This document shows positions 1-11,389 of a stretch of DNA of 64,000 bases, in pieces. This stretch comes from Citrobacter sp. FP75 (GTDB lineage Bacteria; Pseudomonadota; Gammaproteobacteria; Enterobacterales; Enterobacteriaceae): contig NZ_JAFDOE010000005.1 in assembly GCF_018342065.1 (NCBI RefSeq), positions 285,376-349,375 on the forward strand. The letters run 5' to 3'. Below the pieces are notes generated by a model. It did no database searches. It was not told the DNA's origin and saw nothing but the letters and a program-made list of their open reading frames with translations. The translations under genes were made by a program, and so were the position numbers. Numbering within the stretch: the stretch's first letter is position 1; every line of letters starts with the position of its first letter.

Positions 1-15
1 GATAAATTCTCACCC

Positions 16-40
16 TGTGCCGGGAAGTAAACCCGGCACA
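16..40 (-). terminator. Hairpin downstream of bglJ
   Basis: The arms TGTGCCGGG and CCCGGCACA are perfectly complementary around a 7-nt loop. The hairpin lies about 20 nt past the bglJ stop codon on the minus strand. No clear T-run follows, so its role as an intrinsic terminator is an inference. Confidence 0.45.
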
Positions 41-60
41 CACCACGCAAGTAATGCCCG

Positions 61-738
61 TTATGAAACCGCATGGAGAAAAGGCGCAGATTCCCCGGCA
101 CGCAGATACAGCAGAATGTCAGCAGCATCCAGCAATCCCGCATCGGAGTTCACGCCCAGTTTAGACATCACATTAAATTTATGTGCCCGAATGGTTTTAA
201 TGTTCCGTTCAAGCTGAATGGCAATCTGTGGCATCGAGTATCCATTCGACATAAAACGCAATATTTCGCGCTCTGTGGGGCTCAACATACGATTTTGGTT
301 AATAAACCAGAGGTTTTTTGTACTTTCTGTTCCCCGACTGGCGCAATTCAAAGCAGCCAGTAACCCTTCCTGTAAAACATCTAATGACGATGCTTTGCTG
401 ATAACACCATCCAGTGGCAACGGAGAAAGAGAGCTAATTAAACGAACTTCAGCATCATCATCAGCAATAACCACACGCCGGATACGCGGGTAATTAACAG
501 CAAGGTCGGTCAGGTAAACCAGTCCTGCTCGACGGTCCGCTCTTAATGCAGAAAGTGAAAAAATAACCGCAGAAAAAGACGTTTTTAACATCTCCTGGTT
601 AAAGGCAGCTGGGTTAGAAAACTGATAAAGTTTGTATGGGCTATGTGGCATGGTATTAAATAAACTCTTAATACCGACACCACTCATCGCACATTTTTCT
701 ACCAGTGCGACATTTCTTTTGTTACTTCCGCTTTCCAT
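61..738 (-). CDS. bglJ: LuxR-family transcriptional regulator BglJ
   Basis: 225-residue regulator with a degenerate receiver-like N-terminal half and a C-terminal LuxR/FixJ helix-turn-helix (about residues 155-215, with [15 protein letters not shown] and [16 protein letters not shown]). In E. coli BglJ forms heterodimers with RcsB and relieves H-NS silencing of bgl and other loci. The start at 738 gives exactly the E. coli length; a longer in-frame extension upstream is less likely because it runs deep into yjjQ. The gene overlaps the 3' end of yjjQ by 40 nt in another frame, so the two are probably co-transcribed. The function is known from E. coli; here it is inferred from sequence similarity and synteny. 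Confidence 0.9.
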   Translation of the reverse strand: MESGSNKRNVALVEKCAMSGVGIKSLFNTMPHSPYKLYQFSNPAAFNQEMLKTSFSAVIFSLSALRADRRAGLVYLTDLAVNYPRIRRVVIADDDAEVRLISSLSPLPLDGVISKASSLDVLQEGLLAALNCASRGTESTKNLWFINQNRMLSPTEREILRFMSNGYSMPQIAIQLERNIKTIRAHKFNVMSKLGVNSDAGLLDAADILLYLRAGESAPFLHAVS

Positions 739-1424
739 TCCGTGGTTTCTCCATAAACTGAAGGTAAATTCAGTTCTCGTGCTCCTTGAGAACTGTTTAT
801 CCATGCATACATTTCTGCGTTGCTATGGACAGACAAGCGACGCATCGCGCTATTTTTCTGAGCGCTGATTGTTTTATTACTTTTCTTCAGTAACATCGCA
901 ATCTGGTTAATCCCCCAGCCTTTTCCCAATAGCCGTAACACTTTTCTTTCAGAAAGCGTGAGAACAATTGACCGTGCGCTATGATCCAGTATTTCAGGTA
1001 CTATTGGCGGAGAGAGCAGCGTCTTGCTGATTCTCTCCGCGCGAGTATTCCCCGCGTGAATGACATTCACTAAGCTTTCAATCGATTCCGCATCAGATAA
1101 CAGCGAACTGACTGGACACATCAGCAATTCAACCGCCAGAGGGTAAAATAGCCGTGAAACGAGAAAAACCCAGTGGATATCACGGTATTGAGACAGTAAA
1201 GAATAATACTGTTCGCAGATTGCACGCGGGTTATTACAGTCCCCGGTTAAATCGGCGATCACCAGATCAGAGCAGCGCAACTGCAGCAAAGTAAGTTCTT
1301 CTACGGAGCGGCAGTAGGTCAGTTCATAGTCAGAAAACTGCCCTTTCATCACCCCTTTAAGCCCAGTTTGTATGATTGGTAATTTACTAATGATAATTGC
1401 GTTCTTGCAGCGTCCTGGCAACAT
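699..1424 (-). CDS. yjjQ: LuxR-family transcriptional regulator YjjQ
   Basis: 241-residue protein of the same architecture as BglJ, with a C-terminal LuxR-type helix-turn-helix near [15 protein letters not shown] and [14 protein letters not shown]. The start at 1424 has a strong GGAGG ribosome site on the minus strand and matches the E. coli length; an upstream in-frame start is not supported by a ribosome site. In E. coli YjjQ represses flhDC and other surface genes, and the yjjQ-bglJ operon is silenced by H-NS and switched on by LeuO. The AT-rich sequence just upstream fits such silencing. Confidence 0.92.
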   Translation of the reverse strand: MLPGRCKNAIIISKLPIIQTGLKGVMKGQFSDYELTYCRSVEELTLLQLRCSDLVIADLTGDCNNPRAICEQYYSLLSQYRDIHWVFLVSRLFYPLAVELLMCPVSSLLSDAESIESLVNVIHAGNTRAERISKTLLSPPIVPEILDHSARSIVLTLSERKVLRLLGKGWGINQIAMLLKKSNKTISAQKNSAMRRLSVHSNAEMYAWINSSQGARELNLPSVYGETTEWKAEVTKEMSHW

Positions 1425-1896
1425 AACCCCTCCAAATTCACTTGTCCGTAATCGCACTTATCCAAGTTTTTCGGATTAATTAAATAAGACTAATTAAAAG
1501 AAAAATGCCGAACAATAGACGAGGTGAATTGTTTATCCTTGGTTTTATTTAAATAAAACAAAGCTACGATACTATAATCCACATAGTACCAAACTATTAA
1601 ACCATTATTGCACAATCGCGCATAAATACATCATCTGTACAATTAAAAGAACTACATTAGATCATTAGTATTGCTTACATAATTGTCGCCTATGCGAATA
1701 ACACCACTTTGAGGTAGGCGCGACTCACATTACAACGCATTGATAAGACAGTGAGGTTGTTCAAATGCATAAACCATACGAGCTGCGTCTTTTTTCAACA
1801 TAAAGATTGATCTTTGCCAGAGCCAACGGGATCATGCTTCATGATAAAAAGAAGGCAGTTGTCATTCAGAGAGTATCTTTTCAGTCAGAGCGAGCC
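1425..1896. promoter_or_regulatory. AT-rich yjjQ/yjjP divergent intergenic region
   Basis: About 470 nt without a convincing gene. The part from roughly 1440 to 1680 is very AT-rich with A and T tracts, as expected for an H-NS-silenced promoter of yjjQ-bglJ. An inverted repeat, GTCGCCTA at 1685-1692 and TAGGCGCGAC at 1715-1724, lies on the yjjP side and could form a hairpin in its leader. No specific operator was identified. Confidence 0.4.
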
Positions 1897-3137
<1,241 letters not shown>

Positions 3138-3146
3138 CACACCACT

Positions 3147-3168
3147 GAGGGGGAATCTCCCCCTCTTC
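3147..3168 (+). terminator. Terminator-like hairpin after yjjPB
   Basis: GAGGGGGA and TCCCCCTC form a perfect 8-bp stem with a 3-nt loop 10 nt after the yjjB stop, followed by a pyrimidine stretch. It separates yjjPB from the dnaTC unit. Confidence 0.6.
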
Positions 3169-3243
3169 TGCTGCTCTCCTTCTTCTCTGTGTTACTATAA
3201 AAGCAGTCCCCTTCTCGGTTGTTGTTCAGTATTGAGAAACATT

Positions 3244-3783
3244 ATGCCCTGCAAAGTTTTGACTCCAGACGTCATCGGTATTGACGCCTTATTACACGAC
3301 CACAACGCGGTGCTGGCAAAGTCAGCATCTGGCGCGGTGGCCGTTTTCGCCAATAATGTGCCCGCCTTTTACGCAGTAACCCCTGCCAGGTTGGCTGAGC
3401 TATTGGCGCTTGAAGAAAAGCTGTCACGCCCGGGAAGCGATGTAACATTGGATGCGCAGTTTTATGAAGAGCCTCAGGCGGTACCTGTTGCCATACCTAT
3501 GGGGAAATTTCCAATGTACGCTGACTGGCAGCCCGATGCTGACTTTCAGCGCCAGGCCGCCTTGTGGGGCGTAGCGCTCAGAGAACCGGTTACCGCCGAA
3601 GAACTGGCCTCATTTGTCGCCTACTGGCAGGCCGAAGGCAAAGTCTTTCACCATATTCAGTGGCAGCAAAAACTCGCGCGCAGCATCCAGATTGGCCGGG
3701 CCAGCAATGGCGGAATGCCGAAGCGCGATGTGAACAGTGTCAGCGAACCTGACAGCCATATTCCACCGGGTTTTAGAGGATAA
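3244..3783 (+). CDS. dnaT: Primosomal protein DnaT (protein i)
   Basis: 179 residues, same length as E. coli DnaT. DnaT takes part in PriA/PriB-dependent replication restart, helping DnaC load DnaB helicase at stalled forks. The N-terminal trimerisation region and the C-terminal ssDNA-binding region (WQPDADF and [15 protein letters not shown] around residues 98-155) are well preserved. The ATG at 3244 is chosen because it matches the family N-terminus; an extension upstream would run into yjjB. dnaC starts 2 nt after its stop, so the two form one operon. Confidence 0.95.
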   Translation: MPCKVLTPDVIGIDALLHDHNAVLAKSASGAVAVFANNVPAFYAVTPARLAELLALEEKLSRPGSDVTLDAQFYEEPQAVPVAIPMGKFPMYADWQPDADFQRQAALWGVALREPVTAEELASFVAYWQAEGKVFHHIQWQQKLARSIQIGRASNGGMPKRDVNSVSEPDSHIPPGFRG

Positions 3784-3785
3784 CG

Positions 3786-4523
3786 ATGAAAAACGTTGGC
3801 GACCTGATGAAACGTCTGCAAAAAATGATGCCGCCCAATGTCGAGCCCGCATTCAAAACGGGCGAGGAACTGCTGGCGTGGCAAAAAGAACAGGGTGAAA
3901 TTCGTGCCGCGGCGCTGGCGCGCGAGAACCGGGCCATGAAAATGCAGCGCACGTTCAACCGCTCCGGTATCCGCCCACTGCACCAGAACTGCTCGTTTGA
4001 GAACTATCGGGTCGAGTGCGAAGGACAAATGAACGCCCTGAGCAAAGCCCGTCAGTACGTTGAAGAGTTTGACGGCAACATCGCCAGCTTTATCTTCTCC
4101 GGCAAACCCGGCACCGGAAAAAACCATCTGGCCGCCGCCATCTGCAACGAACTGTTGCTGCGCGGCAAGTCGGTGCTGATCATTACCGTGGCTGACATCA
4201 TGTCGGCGATGAAAGAGACGTTCAGCAATCGTGAAACCAGCGAAGAGCAGTTGCTCAACGATCTCAGCAACGTGGATCTGCTGGTGATCGACGAGATCGG
4301 CATGCAGACCGAATCCCGCTATGAAAAAGTGATCATCAATCAGATCGTCGATCGTCGTTCTTCCTCCAAGCGCCCGACCGGCATGCTGACCAACAGCAAT
4401 ATGGATGAAATGAACAAACTGCTGGGTGAGCGCGTGATGGATCGTATGCGACTCGGCAATAGCCTGTGGGTGATTTTTAACTGGGAAAGCTATCGCAGCC
4501 GCGTAACCGGCAAAGAGTATTAA
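3786..4523 (+). CDS. dnaC: DNA replication protein DnaC, helicase loader
   Basis: 245 residues, identical in length to E. coli DnaC. It is an AAA+ ATPase that delivers the DnaB helicase to oriC and to restart forks. The Walker A motif GKPGTGKN is at residues 106-113 and Walker B is in LLVIDEIG near residue 165. The N-terminal region of about 60 residues is the DnaB-binding part. It follows dnaT after 2 nt. Confidence 0.96.
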   Translation: MKNVGDLMKRLQKMMPPNVEPAFKTGEELLAWQKEQGEIRAAALARENRAMKMQRTFNRSGIRPLHQNCSFENYRVECEGQMNALSKARQYVEEFDGNIASFIFSGKPGTGKNHLAAAICNELLLRGKSVLIITVADIMSAMKETFSNRETSEEQLLNDLSNVDLLVIDEIGMQTESRYEKVIINQIVDRRSSSKRPTGMLTNSNMDEMNKLLGERVMDRMRLGNSLWVIFNWESYRSRVTGKEY

Positions 4524-4585
4524 GACCATTCCTAACATCAGCAGCGCTATACTGCGTTGAAAAGGCATAACACGAGTTGCATATA

Positions 4586-5074
4586 ATGATAAAAACGACC
4601 AAACGTCTGCTGTGCTGTGCGGTTGCCGCCAGCACGCTTCTCTCCACCAGCGTTTTCGCTGCCTCCTGGCAGGATTCGCTCTCCAGCGCGGCTGGCGAAC
4701 TGAGTAAGCAAAGTGCTGGCTCACAGGGCAGCACCTCACTCTCGTCCCTGACCAGCCTGCTGGGCAGCAATCAGTCGCTCACCTCAAACAGTATGAATAA
4801 CGCGGCCGGGATTCTGGAGTATTGTGCAAAACAGAAACTCGCCTCAGTGACCGATACCGAAAACGTCAAAAATCAGGTGCTGGACAAACTAGGCCTGGGC
4901 ACGACGGAGCAGAAAAAAGATACCAACTACCTGGACGGTATTCAGGGCCTGCTCAATGCCAAAGATGGTCAACAGCTTAACCTGGACACGATTGGTAACA
5001 GCTCGCTGGCGAAGCAGGTAAAAACCAAGGCCTGCGATCTGGTATTAAAACAGGGTATGAACTTCATTTCCTGA
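4586..5074 (+). CDS. yjjA: DUF2501 family protein YjjA, probable secreted protein
   Basis: 162 residues with a clear signal peptide (hydrophobic segment LLCCAVAASTLLSTSVFA, probable cleavage after FAA) and a serine- and leucine-rich low-complexity stretch up to about residue 60. Two cysteines in the mature part (near YCAKQKL and KACDLVL) could form a disulfide. Function is unknown; the location is most likely periplasmic. The start at 4586 keeps the lysine-rich n-region directly in front of the hydrophobic core; an alternative ATG lies 9 nt upstream. Confidence 0.85.
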   Translation: MIKTTKRLLCCAVAASTLLSTSVFAASWQDSLSSAAGELSKQSAGSQGSTSLSSLTSLLGSNQSLTSNSMNNAAGILEYCAKQKLASVTDTENVKNQVLDKLGLGTTEQKKDTNYLDGIQGLLNAKDGQQLNLDTIGNSSLAKQVKTKACDLVLKQGMNFIS

Positions 5075-5082
5075 GGCTCTAC

Positions 5083-5107
5083 ATGCCGCGTATAACCTGC
5101 GCGGCAT
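5083..5107 (+). terminator. Hairpin after yjjA
   Basis: ATGCCGCG and CGCGGCAT form an 8-bp perfect stem 8 nt past the yjjA stop. No T-run follows, so termination is only suggested. Confidence 0.4.
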
Positions 5108-5306
5108 CAATTGGCTTACTCCATTACATTCACACATCAAATGACCAGTAATTCCCCCGCAAAAAACACGCATATCTAAACCAATTCTGAATAACAACGT
5201 AATTAAATGTCACTACAATTGCAGCAATATAACAACGCTATTACATTGTACTGTCCAGAAATGATTAGCCTGCCAGGCATATGCCCGGCTTACTGAGGAT
5301 CGTCCG

Positions 5307-7598
5307 TTGTCTGAATTATTCTCCATCACTCTGTTTCTCGCTTCGGTACTGATTTACGCCTGGAAAGCGGGTCGCAACACCTGGTGGTTTGCCGCCACGT
5401 TAACGGTGCTGGGGATTTTTATTGTCCTGAATATCACGCTGTATGCCAGCGACTATTTCACCGGCGATGGCATCAACGACGCGGTGCTATACACGCTGAC
5501 CAACAGCCTGACTGGCGCGGGCCTTGGCAAATATGTTCTACCAGGCGTCGGGATTGCACTGGCGCTGGCCGCAGTCTTTGGCGCACTGGGTTGGGTACTT
5601 CGCCGCCGTCGCCACCATCCTCATCACGTTGGCTACAGCCTGCTGGCGTTGGTGCTGGCTCTGGCTTCCGTCGATGCCAGCCCGGCATTTCATCAGATAA
5701 CCGAACTGGTGAAATCCCAGTCGCGCGATGGCGATCCGGACTTCGCGGCATATTACAAAGAGCCGTCGAAAACCATTCCCAACCCGAAGCTGAACCTGGT
5801 GTATATCTACGGCGAAAGCCTCGAACGAACCTATTTTAACAATGACGCGTTCCCGGACCTGACCCCGGAACTCGGCGCATTAAAAAGCGAAGGAATGGAT
5901 TTCAGCAATACCATGCAGCTGCCGGGCACGGATTACACCATCGCTGGCATGGTCGCCTCGCAGTGCGGCATTCCGCTGTTTGCCCCGTTTGAAGGTAACG
6001 CCTCAGCGTCGGTTTCCAGCTTCTTCCCAAACAATATTTGCCTCGGCGATATCCTGAAGAACTCCGGCTACCAGAACTACTTTGTGCAGGGCGCAAATCT
6101 GCGCTTTGCCGGGAAAGACGTGTTCCTGAAATCCCACGGTTTTGATCATCTGTACGGCGCAGAAGAGTTAAAAAGCGTGGTTGCGGACCCGGCTTATCGT
6201 AACGACTGGGGTTTTTACGACGACACGGTGCTGGACGAAGCGTGGAAAAAATTCGAAGCACTTTCGCGCTCGGGCCAACGTTTTTCACTGTTTACCCTGA
6301 CGGTAGACACGCATCACCCGGATGGGTTTATCTCACGTAGCTGCAACCGTAAACGCTATGACGTCGATGGAAAGATAAACCTGTCGTTTAGCGCCGTCAG
6401 CTGCAGCCAGGAAAACATCGCCGAATTTATCAATAAAATCAAAGCCTCACCGTGGTTTAAAGACACCGTGATCGTGGTTTCTTCCGATCATCTGGCGATG
6501 AACAACACCGCATGGAAGTACCTGAACAAGCAGGATCGCAACAACCTGTTCTTCGTGCTGCGCGGCGACAAGCCGCAGCAGGAGACGCTGGCGGTGAAGC
6601 GCAACACCATGGATAACGGCGCGACCGTCCTGGATATTCTCGGCGGCGATAACTTTATCGGTCTCGGACGCAGCAGCTTGTCGAGCGAGTCGGTGTCAGA
6701 AGTGTTCCTGAACATCAAAGAAAAAACGTTGGCCTGGAAGCCCGATATTATTCGTCTGTGGAATTTCCCCAAAGAGATGAAAGCGTTCACCGTCGACAGA
6801 GACAAAAGTATGATCGCTTTCTCCGGCAGCCATTTCCGCCTGCCGCTGCTACTGCGCGTGTCGGACAAACGCGTTGAGCCGCTGCCGGAAAGTGAATACT
6901 CTGCCCCACTGCGCTTCCAACTGGCTGATTTCGCCCCGCGCGATAACTTTGTCTGGATCGACCGCTGCTACAAAATGGCCCAGCTGTGGGCGCCGGAACT
7001 GGCGCTCTCTACCGACTGGTGCGTATCGCAAGGACAACTGGGCGGGCAGCAAATCGTGCAGCACGTCAATAAAGCCAAATGGCAAGGTAAAACCACATTT
7101 AAAGATACGGTGATCGACATGGAACGCTACAAAGGTAACGTCGATACGCTGAAAATTGTCGATAACGACATTCGCTACAAAGCCGACAGCTTCATCTTTA
7201 ACGTGGCCGGCGCGCCGGAAGAGGTGAAACAGTTTAGCGGGATTTCACGCCCCGAATCCTGGGGACGCTGGTCCAACGCGCAGCTGAGTGAAGAGGTAAA
7301 AATCGAATACAACGCGCCGTTGCCAAAGAAATTCGATCTGGTGATCACCGCTAAAGCCTTCGGTGACAACGCCAATCGCCCTATCCCGGTACGCGTCGGC
7401 AACGAAGAACAAACGCTGGTGTTAAGCCATGATGTCAGCACCACCACGCTGCATTTTGATAACCCGGCAGACGCCGACACGCTGGTCATTGTCCCGCCCG
7501 ATCCCATCGCCACCAACGAGGGCAACATTCTGGGCCACTCACCGCGTAAGCTGGGGATCGGGATGGTTGAAATCAAAGTCGTGGACGTGCAAGGGTAA
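5307..7598 (+). CDS. opgB: Phosphatidylglycerol-membrane-oligosaccharide glycerophosphotransferase OpgB
   Basis: 763 residues, the E. coli OpgB (MdoB) length. It transfers phosphoglycerol from phosphatidylglycerol to periplasmic osmoregulated glucans. Residues 1-130 contain about four transmembrane helices; the rest is a periplasmic alkaline-phosphatase/sulfatase-superfamily domain, with [10 protein letters not shown] holding the expected catalytic threonine region and VDTHHPDG and SSDHLAMNN holding metal ligands. Translation starts at a TTG codon at 5307, which reproduces the family N-terminus; GAGGAT lies a few bases upstream as ribosome site. It converges on lgoD. Confidence 0.93.
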   Translation: MSELFSITLFLASVLIYAWKAGRNTWWFAATLTVLGIFIVLNITLYASDYFTGDGINDAVLYTLTNSLTGAGLGKYVLPGVGIALALAAVFGALGWVLRRRRHHPHHVGYSLLALVLALASVDASPAFHQITELVKSQSRDGDPDFAAYYKEPSKTIPNPKLNLVYIYGESLERTYFNNDAFPDLTPELGALKSEGMDFSNTMQLPGTDYTIAGMVASQCGIPLFAPFEGNASASVSSFFPNNICLGDILKNSGYQNYFVQGANLRFAGKDVFLKSHGFDHLYGAEELKSVVADPAYRNDWGFYDDTVLDEAWKKFEALSRSGQRFSLFTLTVDTHHPDGFISRSCNRKRYDVDGKINLSFSAVSCSQENIAEFINKIKASPWFKDTVIVVSSDHLAMNNTAWKYLNKQDRNNLFFVLRGDKPQQETLAVKRNTMDNGATVLDILGGDNFIGLGRSSLSSESVSEVFLNIKEKTLAWKPDIIRLWNFPKEMKAFTVDRDKSMIAFSGSHFRLPLLLRVSDKRVEPLPESEYSAPLRFQLADFAPRDNFVWIDRCYKMAQLWAPELALSTDWCVSQGQLGGQQIVQHVNKAKWQGKTTFKDTVIDMERYKGNVDTLKIVDNDIRYKADSFIFNVAGAPEEVKQFSGISRPESWGRWSNAQLSEEVKIEYNAPLPKKFDLVITAKAFGDNANRPIPVRVGNEEQTLVLSHDVSTTTLHFDNPADADTLVIVPPDPIATNEGNILGHSPRKLGIGMVEIKVVDVQG

Positions 7599-7632
7599 AA
7601 AAAAACAGCGCCCAACACACCCCCGGGCGCTG
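7597..7632 (-). terminator. Rho-independent terminator of lgoD
   Basis: On the minus strand CAGCGCCC and GGGCGCTG form a perfect 8-bp stem followed by nine T residues. This is a textbook intrinsic terminator for lgoD, placed 13 nt after its stop codon. It sits against the end of the convergent opgB gene. Confidence 0.9.
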
Positions 7633-7645
7633 CATGGCAACCTTA

Positions 7646-8668
7646 TCAGAACGTGATCACGCCTTTAATCAGCTCACGGTTGTTAATCACATCCCGCTCG
7701 TAGATTTCTGCAAGCTGGGCAAACGCATAACGGTGCGTAAGCATCATATCCGCTGTCAGTTTGCCCTCAGACATCAGGCGACCAACTTTGGCGAAGTCTT
7801 CCGGCGTAGCGTTGCGACTGCCCATCATGGTGGTCTCTTTCTTGTGGAACTCGGGGTCAGAGAACTGCAAGTCACCTTTGAACAACCCAACAAACACAAT
7901 GCTGCCGCCGTGGCGAATCAAATTCACCGTGTTATTCATCGCATGCTGATTCCCCGTCGCATCAATGACTTTTTGCGCCAGCGAACCGTCAAACTGCGCG
8001 CGTAGCTGCGCGTCAAAATCTTCAGCAGAGGGATCGACAACCGGAAGTGCCAGCCGGGAGACCACATGCTCCCGGCGCGCAGGGCTGGTATCCGCCACCA
8101 CCACCTGAGCACCATCGGCTTTAGCAATCGCTGCCGCGCCAAGGCCAATCGGCCCCGCCCCCACCACCAGCACCTGCTCACCAGGCGCCACGGCTGCCCG
8201 GCGCACCGCATGTGCGCTGATGGCGTACGGTTCGATCAGCGCCGCCGCCTGCGGGTCAATGCCCTGCGCATCCAGCAGGTTCGTCGCCGGTACGGACAGG
8301 TATTCACTGAAACCACCATCCTGATGCACACCAATCACCGAAATCTTCTCGCAGCAGTTGGTGCGCCCACTCAGACACGCCGGACACTGCTGACATGCCA
8401 CGTAAGGAATAACCGCAACCTGCTGACCTGTTTTCAGATCCTGTATATTTTCACCTAGCTCGACAACTTCTCCACATATTTCATGGCCTAACACTCTCGG
8501 ATAGCTGAAAAAAGGTTGATTGCCGCCCCAGGCATGAATATCGGTGCCACAAATCCCGACGGATTTTATTTTTATTAATGCTTCGCCATTACCCGGAATA
8601 GGTATGTTACGTTCTTTCCAGACTAATTTTTTAGGTTCCTGGCAAATTAGCGTATTCATCGTAGACAT
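7646..8668 (-). CDS. lgoD: L-galactonate 5-dehydrogenase LgoD
   Basis: 340-residue zinc-dependent medium-chain dehydrogenase. It oxidises L-galactonate to D-tagaturonate, feeding the hexuronate pathway. The catalytic zinc ligands lie in GICGTD and GHEICGE; the structural zinc site has CQQCPACLSGRTNCC (about residues 91-105); the Rossmann motif is GAGPIGLGA (about residue 168). Length matches E. coli LgoD (YjjN). The lgo genes lie on both strands around the regulator lgoR. Regulation by LgoR is inferred from E. coli. Confidence 0.93.
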   Translation of the reverse strand: MSTMNTLICQEPKKLVWKERNIPIPGNGEALIKIKSVGICGTDIHAWGGNQPFFSYPRVLGHEICGEVVELGENIQDLKTGQQVAVIPYVACQQCPACLSGRTNCCEKISVIGVHQDGGFSEYLSVPATNLLDAQGIDPQAAALIEPYAISAHAVRRAAVAPGEQVLVVGAGPIGLGAAAIAKADGAQVVVADTSPARREHVVSRLALPVVDPSAEDFDAQLRAQFDGSLAQKVIDATGNQHAMNNTVNLIRHGGSIVFVGLFKGDLQFSDPEFHKKETTMMGSRNATPEDFAKVGRLMSEGKLTADMMLTHRYAFAQLAEIYERDVINNRELIKGVITF

Positions 8669-8805
8669 GATTCTGCTCTCCTGTTTTTTGTTGCCTCAGA
8701 TATTGATGAAAATAAAAATACCGGCGCAAGCAGAAACATAATCTGTGAAATCCACCGCATAAAAATGTTTTAAATCGGGTTTTAATGGGCAAAAAAGGAG
8801 ACACC

Positions 8806-9720
8806 ATGAGCCGTTCACAGAACCTGCGCCATAATGTGATCAACCAGATAATTGATGACATGGCACGGGGTCATATTCCTTCTCCTCTCCCCTCGCAAAG
8901 CGCGCTGGCAGAGATGTACAACATCAGTCGCACCACCGTACGCCATATGTTGAGCCATTTAGGTGAGTGCGGTGTGTTAACGCAGGTGGGCAGCCACTAC
9001 GTGATCGTACGTAAACCCGATCATGACGACGGCTTTGACTGCACCGCGGCCTCAATGACCGAGCAAAATCGCATTTTTGAGCAGGCCTTTTTCACCATGA
9101 TTAACCAGCGCCAGCTGCGTGCGGGTGAGAGTTTCTCCGAGTTGCAGCTTGCCAGAACGGCGGGCGTCAGTCCGGTCGTTGTGCGGGAATATCTTTTAAA
9201 ATTCGAACGTTACAATCTGATTAAAAACGAAAAACGCGGTCAGTGGAGCATGAAGCAGTTTGATCAGGCCTACGCCGAGCAGTTGTTTGAACTGCGAGAA
9301 ATGTTGGAAACGCATTCCCTGCAGCATTTCCTGAACCTGCCCGACGACGACCCACGCTGGCTGCAGGCCAAAACGCTGCTTGAGCGCCACCGGACGCTGC
9401 GCGACAGCATCGGCAGTAGCTTTCGTATGTTCTCGCAATTAGATCGAGAGTTCCACGCTCTGCTGCTCTCCGCCGCTGATAATATATTTTTTAATCAATC
9501 ACTTGAAATCATCTCTGTCATTTTCCACTTCCACTATCAGTGGGACGAAAGCGATCTCAAGCAGCGCAATATCATTGCCATTGATGAACATATGACCATT
9601 CTCAGCGCACTGATCTGCCGCAGCGACCTGGATGCCACCCTGGCACTGTGTAACCATTTGAATTCAGCCAAACAATCGATGATTCGCTCCATTAACCAAA
9701 CCAGTGACAGCACGCATTAA
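8806..9720 (+). CDS. lgoR: GntR-family regulator of L-galactonate catabolism LgoR
   Basis: 304 residues. An N-terminal winged helix (about residues 1-70, SRTTVRHMLSHLG) is followed by a second GntR-like helix-turn-helix (ELQLARTAGVSPVVVREYL) and a FadR-type all-helical effector domain. The start at 8806 has the ribosome site AAGGAG upstream and gives the E. coli LgoR (YjjM) length. It is divergent from lgoD and upstream of the transporter lgoT, as expected for the local regulator. Confidence 0.9.
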   Translation: MSRSQNLRHNVINQIIDDMARGHIPSPLPSQSALAEMYNISRTTVRHMLSHLGECGVLTQVGSHYVIVRKPDHDDGFDCTAASMTEQNRIFEQAFFTMINQRQLRAGESFSELQLARTAGVSPVVVREYLLKFERYNLIKNEKRGQWSMKQFDQAYAEQLFELREMLETHSLQHFLNLPDDDPRWLQAKTLLERHRTLRDSIGSSFRMFSQLDREFHALLLSAADNIFFNQSLEIISVIFHFHYQWDESDLKQRNIIAIDEHMTILSALICRSDLDATLALCNHLNSAKQSMIRSINQTSDSTH

Positions 9721-9934
9721 GAACGGATAAAAAACAGTAAACCACTACCGGGAGCACGATTTTATAAAAATAAAAACGCCAGAAAAAAACCTCTTGCCTA
9801 TGCTCACGCTAAGTCGACTGCATTAAAAACTTTTGTGAGCGGTGATGAATAAATTGATTTATCACTGGTATTTTTTCAATACAGCATGGCCTGGCGCTGT
9901 GTAAAAATAAATTATTGAGGTTCAGGAGTCCGGC

Positions 9935-11296
9935 GTGGAAAAAAATAATATTACCCTCGACCCGAGTTCTTCGTTTGGCACCTCGTCATCTGCGGATATT
10001 AATGTTCCGCCAGACGGCATGGTGCAACGCAGCAGTCGAATAAAGCGCATTCAGACCACAGCAATGATTTTATTATTTTTTGCTGCGGTCATTAATTATC
10101 TCGACCGCAGTTCACTGTCGGTAGCAAACTTAACGATTCGTGAAGAACTGGGGCTAAGCGCCACACAAATCGGCATCCTGCTGTCTGTGTTCTCTCTCGC
10201 TTACGGCATTGCACAACTGCCCTGCGGCCCGCTGCTGGATCGTAAAGGCCCACGTATTATGCTGGGGCTTGGCATGTTCTTCTGGTCGCTGTTTCAGGCG
10301 ATGTCCGGCATGGTGCACACCTTCACTCAGTTTGTGCTGGTACGTATCGGGATGGGAATTGGTGAAGCGCCAATGAACCCGTGCGGCGTGAAGGTGATCA
10401 ACGACTGGTTTAACATCAAAGAACGCGGTCGCCCGATGGGATTATTCAACGCCGCCTCGACCATCGGTGTCGCCATTAGCCCGCCAATTTTGGCTGCCAT
10501 GATGCTGGTGATGGGCTGGCGCGGGATGTTCATTACCATTGGTGTGCTGGGCATTTTCCTCGCCATCGGCTGGTATATGCTGTATCGCAACCGTGAGCAG
10601 ATTGAACTGAGCGCCACTGAACAGGCATACCTGAACGCCGGTAGCGTCAATGCCCGCCGCGATCCGCTGAGTTTTGCCGAATGGCGCAGCCTGTTCCGCA
10701 ACCGTACCATGTGGGGCATGATGCTGGGCTTTAGCGGCATCAACTACACCGCATGGTTGTATCTGGCCTGGCTGCCGGGTTATCTGCAAACGTCCTACAA
10801 TCTGGATTTAAAAAGCACCGGATTAATGGCGGCGATCCCGTTCCTGTTTGGCGCAGCCGGCATGTTGATTAACGGTTTTGCCACCGACTGGCTGGTGAAA
10901 GGCGGCATGGCGCCAATTAAGAGTCGTAAGATTTGTATTATTGCCGGGATGTTCTGTTCTGCTGCATTCACCTTCGTAGTCCCGCAGGCGACAACGTCGA
11001 TGGCCGCAGTGTTACTGATTGGGATGGCGCTGTTCTGTATCCACTTCGCCGGAACGTCCTGCTGGGGTCTGATCCACGTTGCGGTGGCTTCGCGCATGAC
11101 CGCCTCCGTGGGCAGTATCCAGAACTTTGCCAGCTTTATCTGTGCGTCGTTCGCACCGATCGTCACCGGATTCATTGTTGATACCACCAACTCTTTCCGT
11201 CTGGCACTGATTATCTGTGGCTGCGTGACGATGGTCGGGGCGTTCGCTTATATCTTCCTGGTCCGCCAGCCCATCAGCGACCCGCGTCAGGAGTAA
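9935..11296 (+). CDS. lgoT: L-galactonate:proton symporter LgoT (MFS)
   Basis: 453 residues, twelve transmembrane helices of the anion:cation symporter family of the major facilitator superfamily (relatives of GudP, GarP and ExuT). The loop between helices 2 and 3 carries the MFS signature (LLDRKGPR). Translation begins at GTG 9935, preceded by TGAGGTTCAGGAG. Length equals E. coli LgoT (YjjL). It brings L-galactonate into the cell for LgoD. Confidence 0.92.
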   Translation: MEKNNITLDPSSSFGTSSSADINVPPDGMVQRSSRIKRIQTTAMILLFFAAVINYLDRSSLSVANLTIREELGLSATQIGILLSVFSLAYGIAQLPCGPLLDRKGPRIMLGLGMFFWSLFQAMSGMVHTFTQFVLVRIGMGIGEAPMNPCGVKVINDWFNIKERGRPMGLFNAASTIGVAISPPILAAMMLVMGWRGMFITIGVLGIFLAIGWYMLYRNREQIELSATEQAYLNAGSVNARRDPLSFAEWRSLFRNRTMWGMMLGFSGINYTAWLYLAWLPGYLQTSYNLDLKSTGLMAAIPFLFGAAGMLINGFATDWLVKGGMAPIKSRKICIIAGMFCSAAFTFVVPQATTSMAAVLLIGMALFCIHFAGTSCWGLIHVAVASRMTASVGSIQNFASFICASFAPIVTGFIVDTTNSFRLALIICGCVTMVGAFAYIFLVRQPISDPRQE

Positions 11297-11300
11297 TCCT

Positions 11301-11383
11301 TTGTAGCCCGATGGCAGCAACGCCAGACCGGGCTACAATACTCTTTCCCGTAGGCCGGATACGCGACAGCGCCATCCGGCATC
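11301..11383. repeat. BIME-like cluster of two REP-type palindromes
   Basis: The first palindrome has arms TTGTAGCCCG (11301-11310) and CGGGCTACAA (11329-11338). The second, 11350-11383, has the REP signature TAGGCCGGAT ... GCCATCCGGC. They lie between the convergent lgoT and tsr genes. REP elements protect mRNA 3' ends and bind gyrase, IHF or Pol I in E. coli. Confidence 0.8.
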
Positions 11384-11389
11384 ACAGAC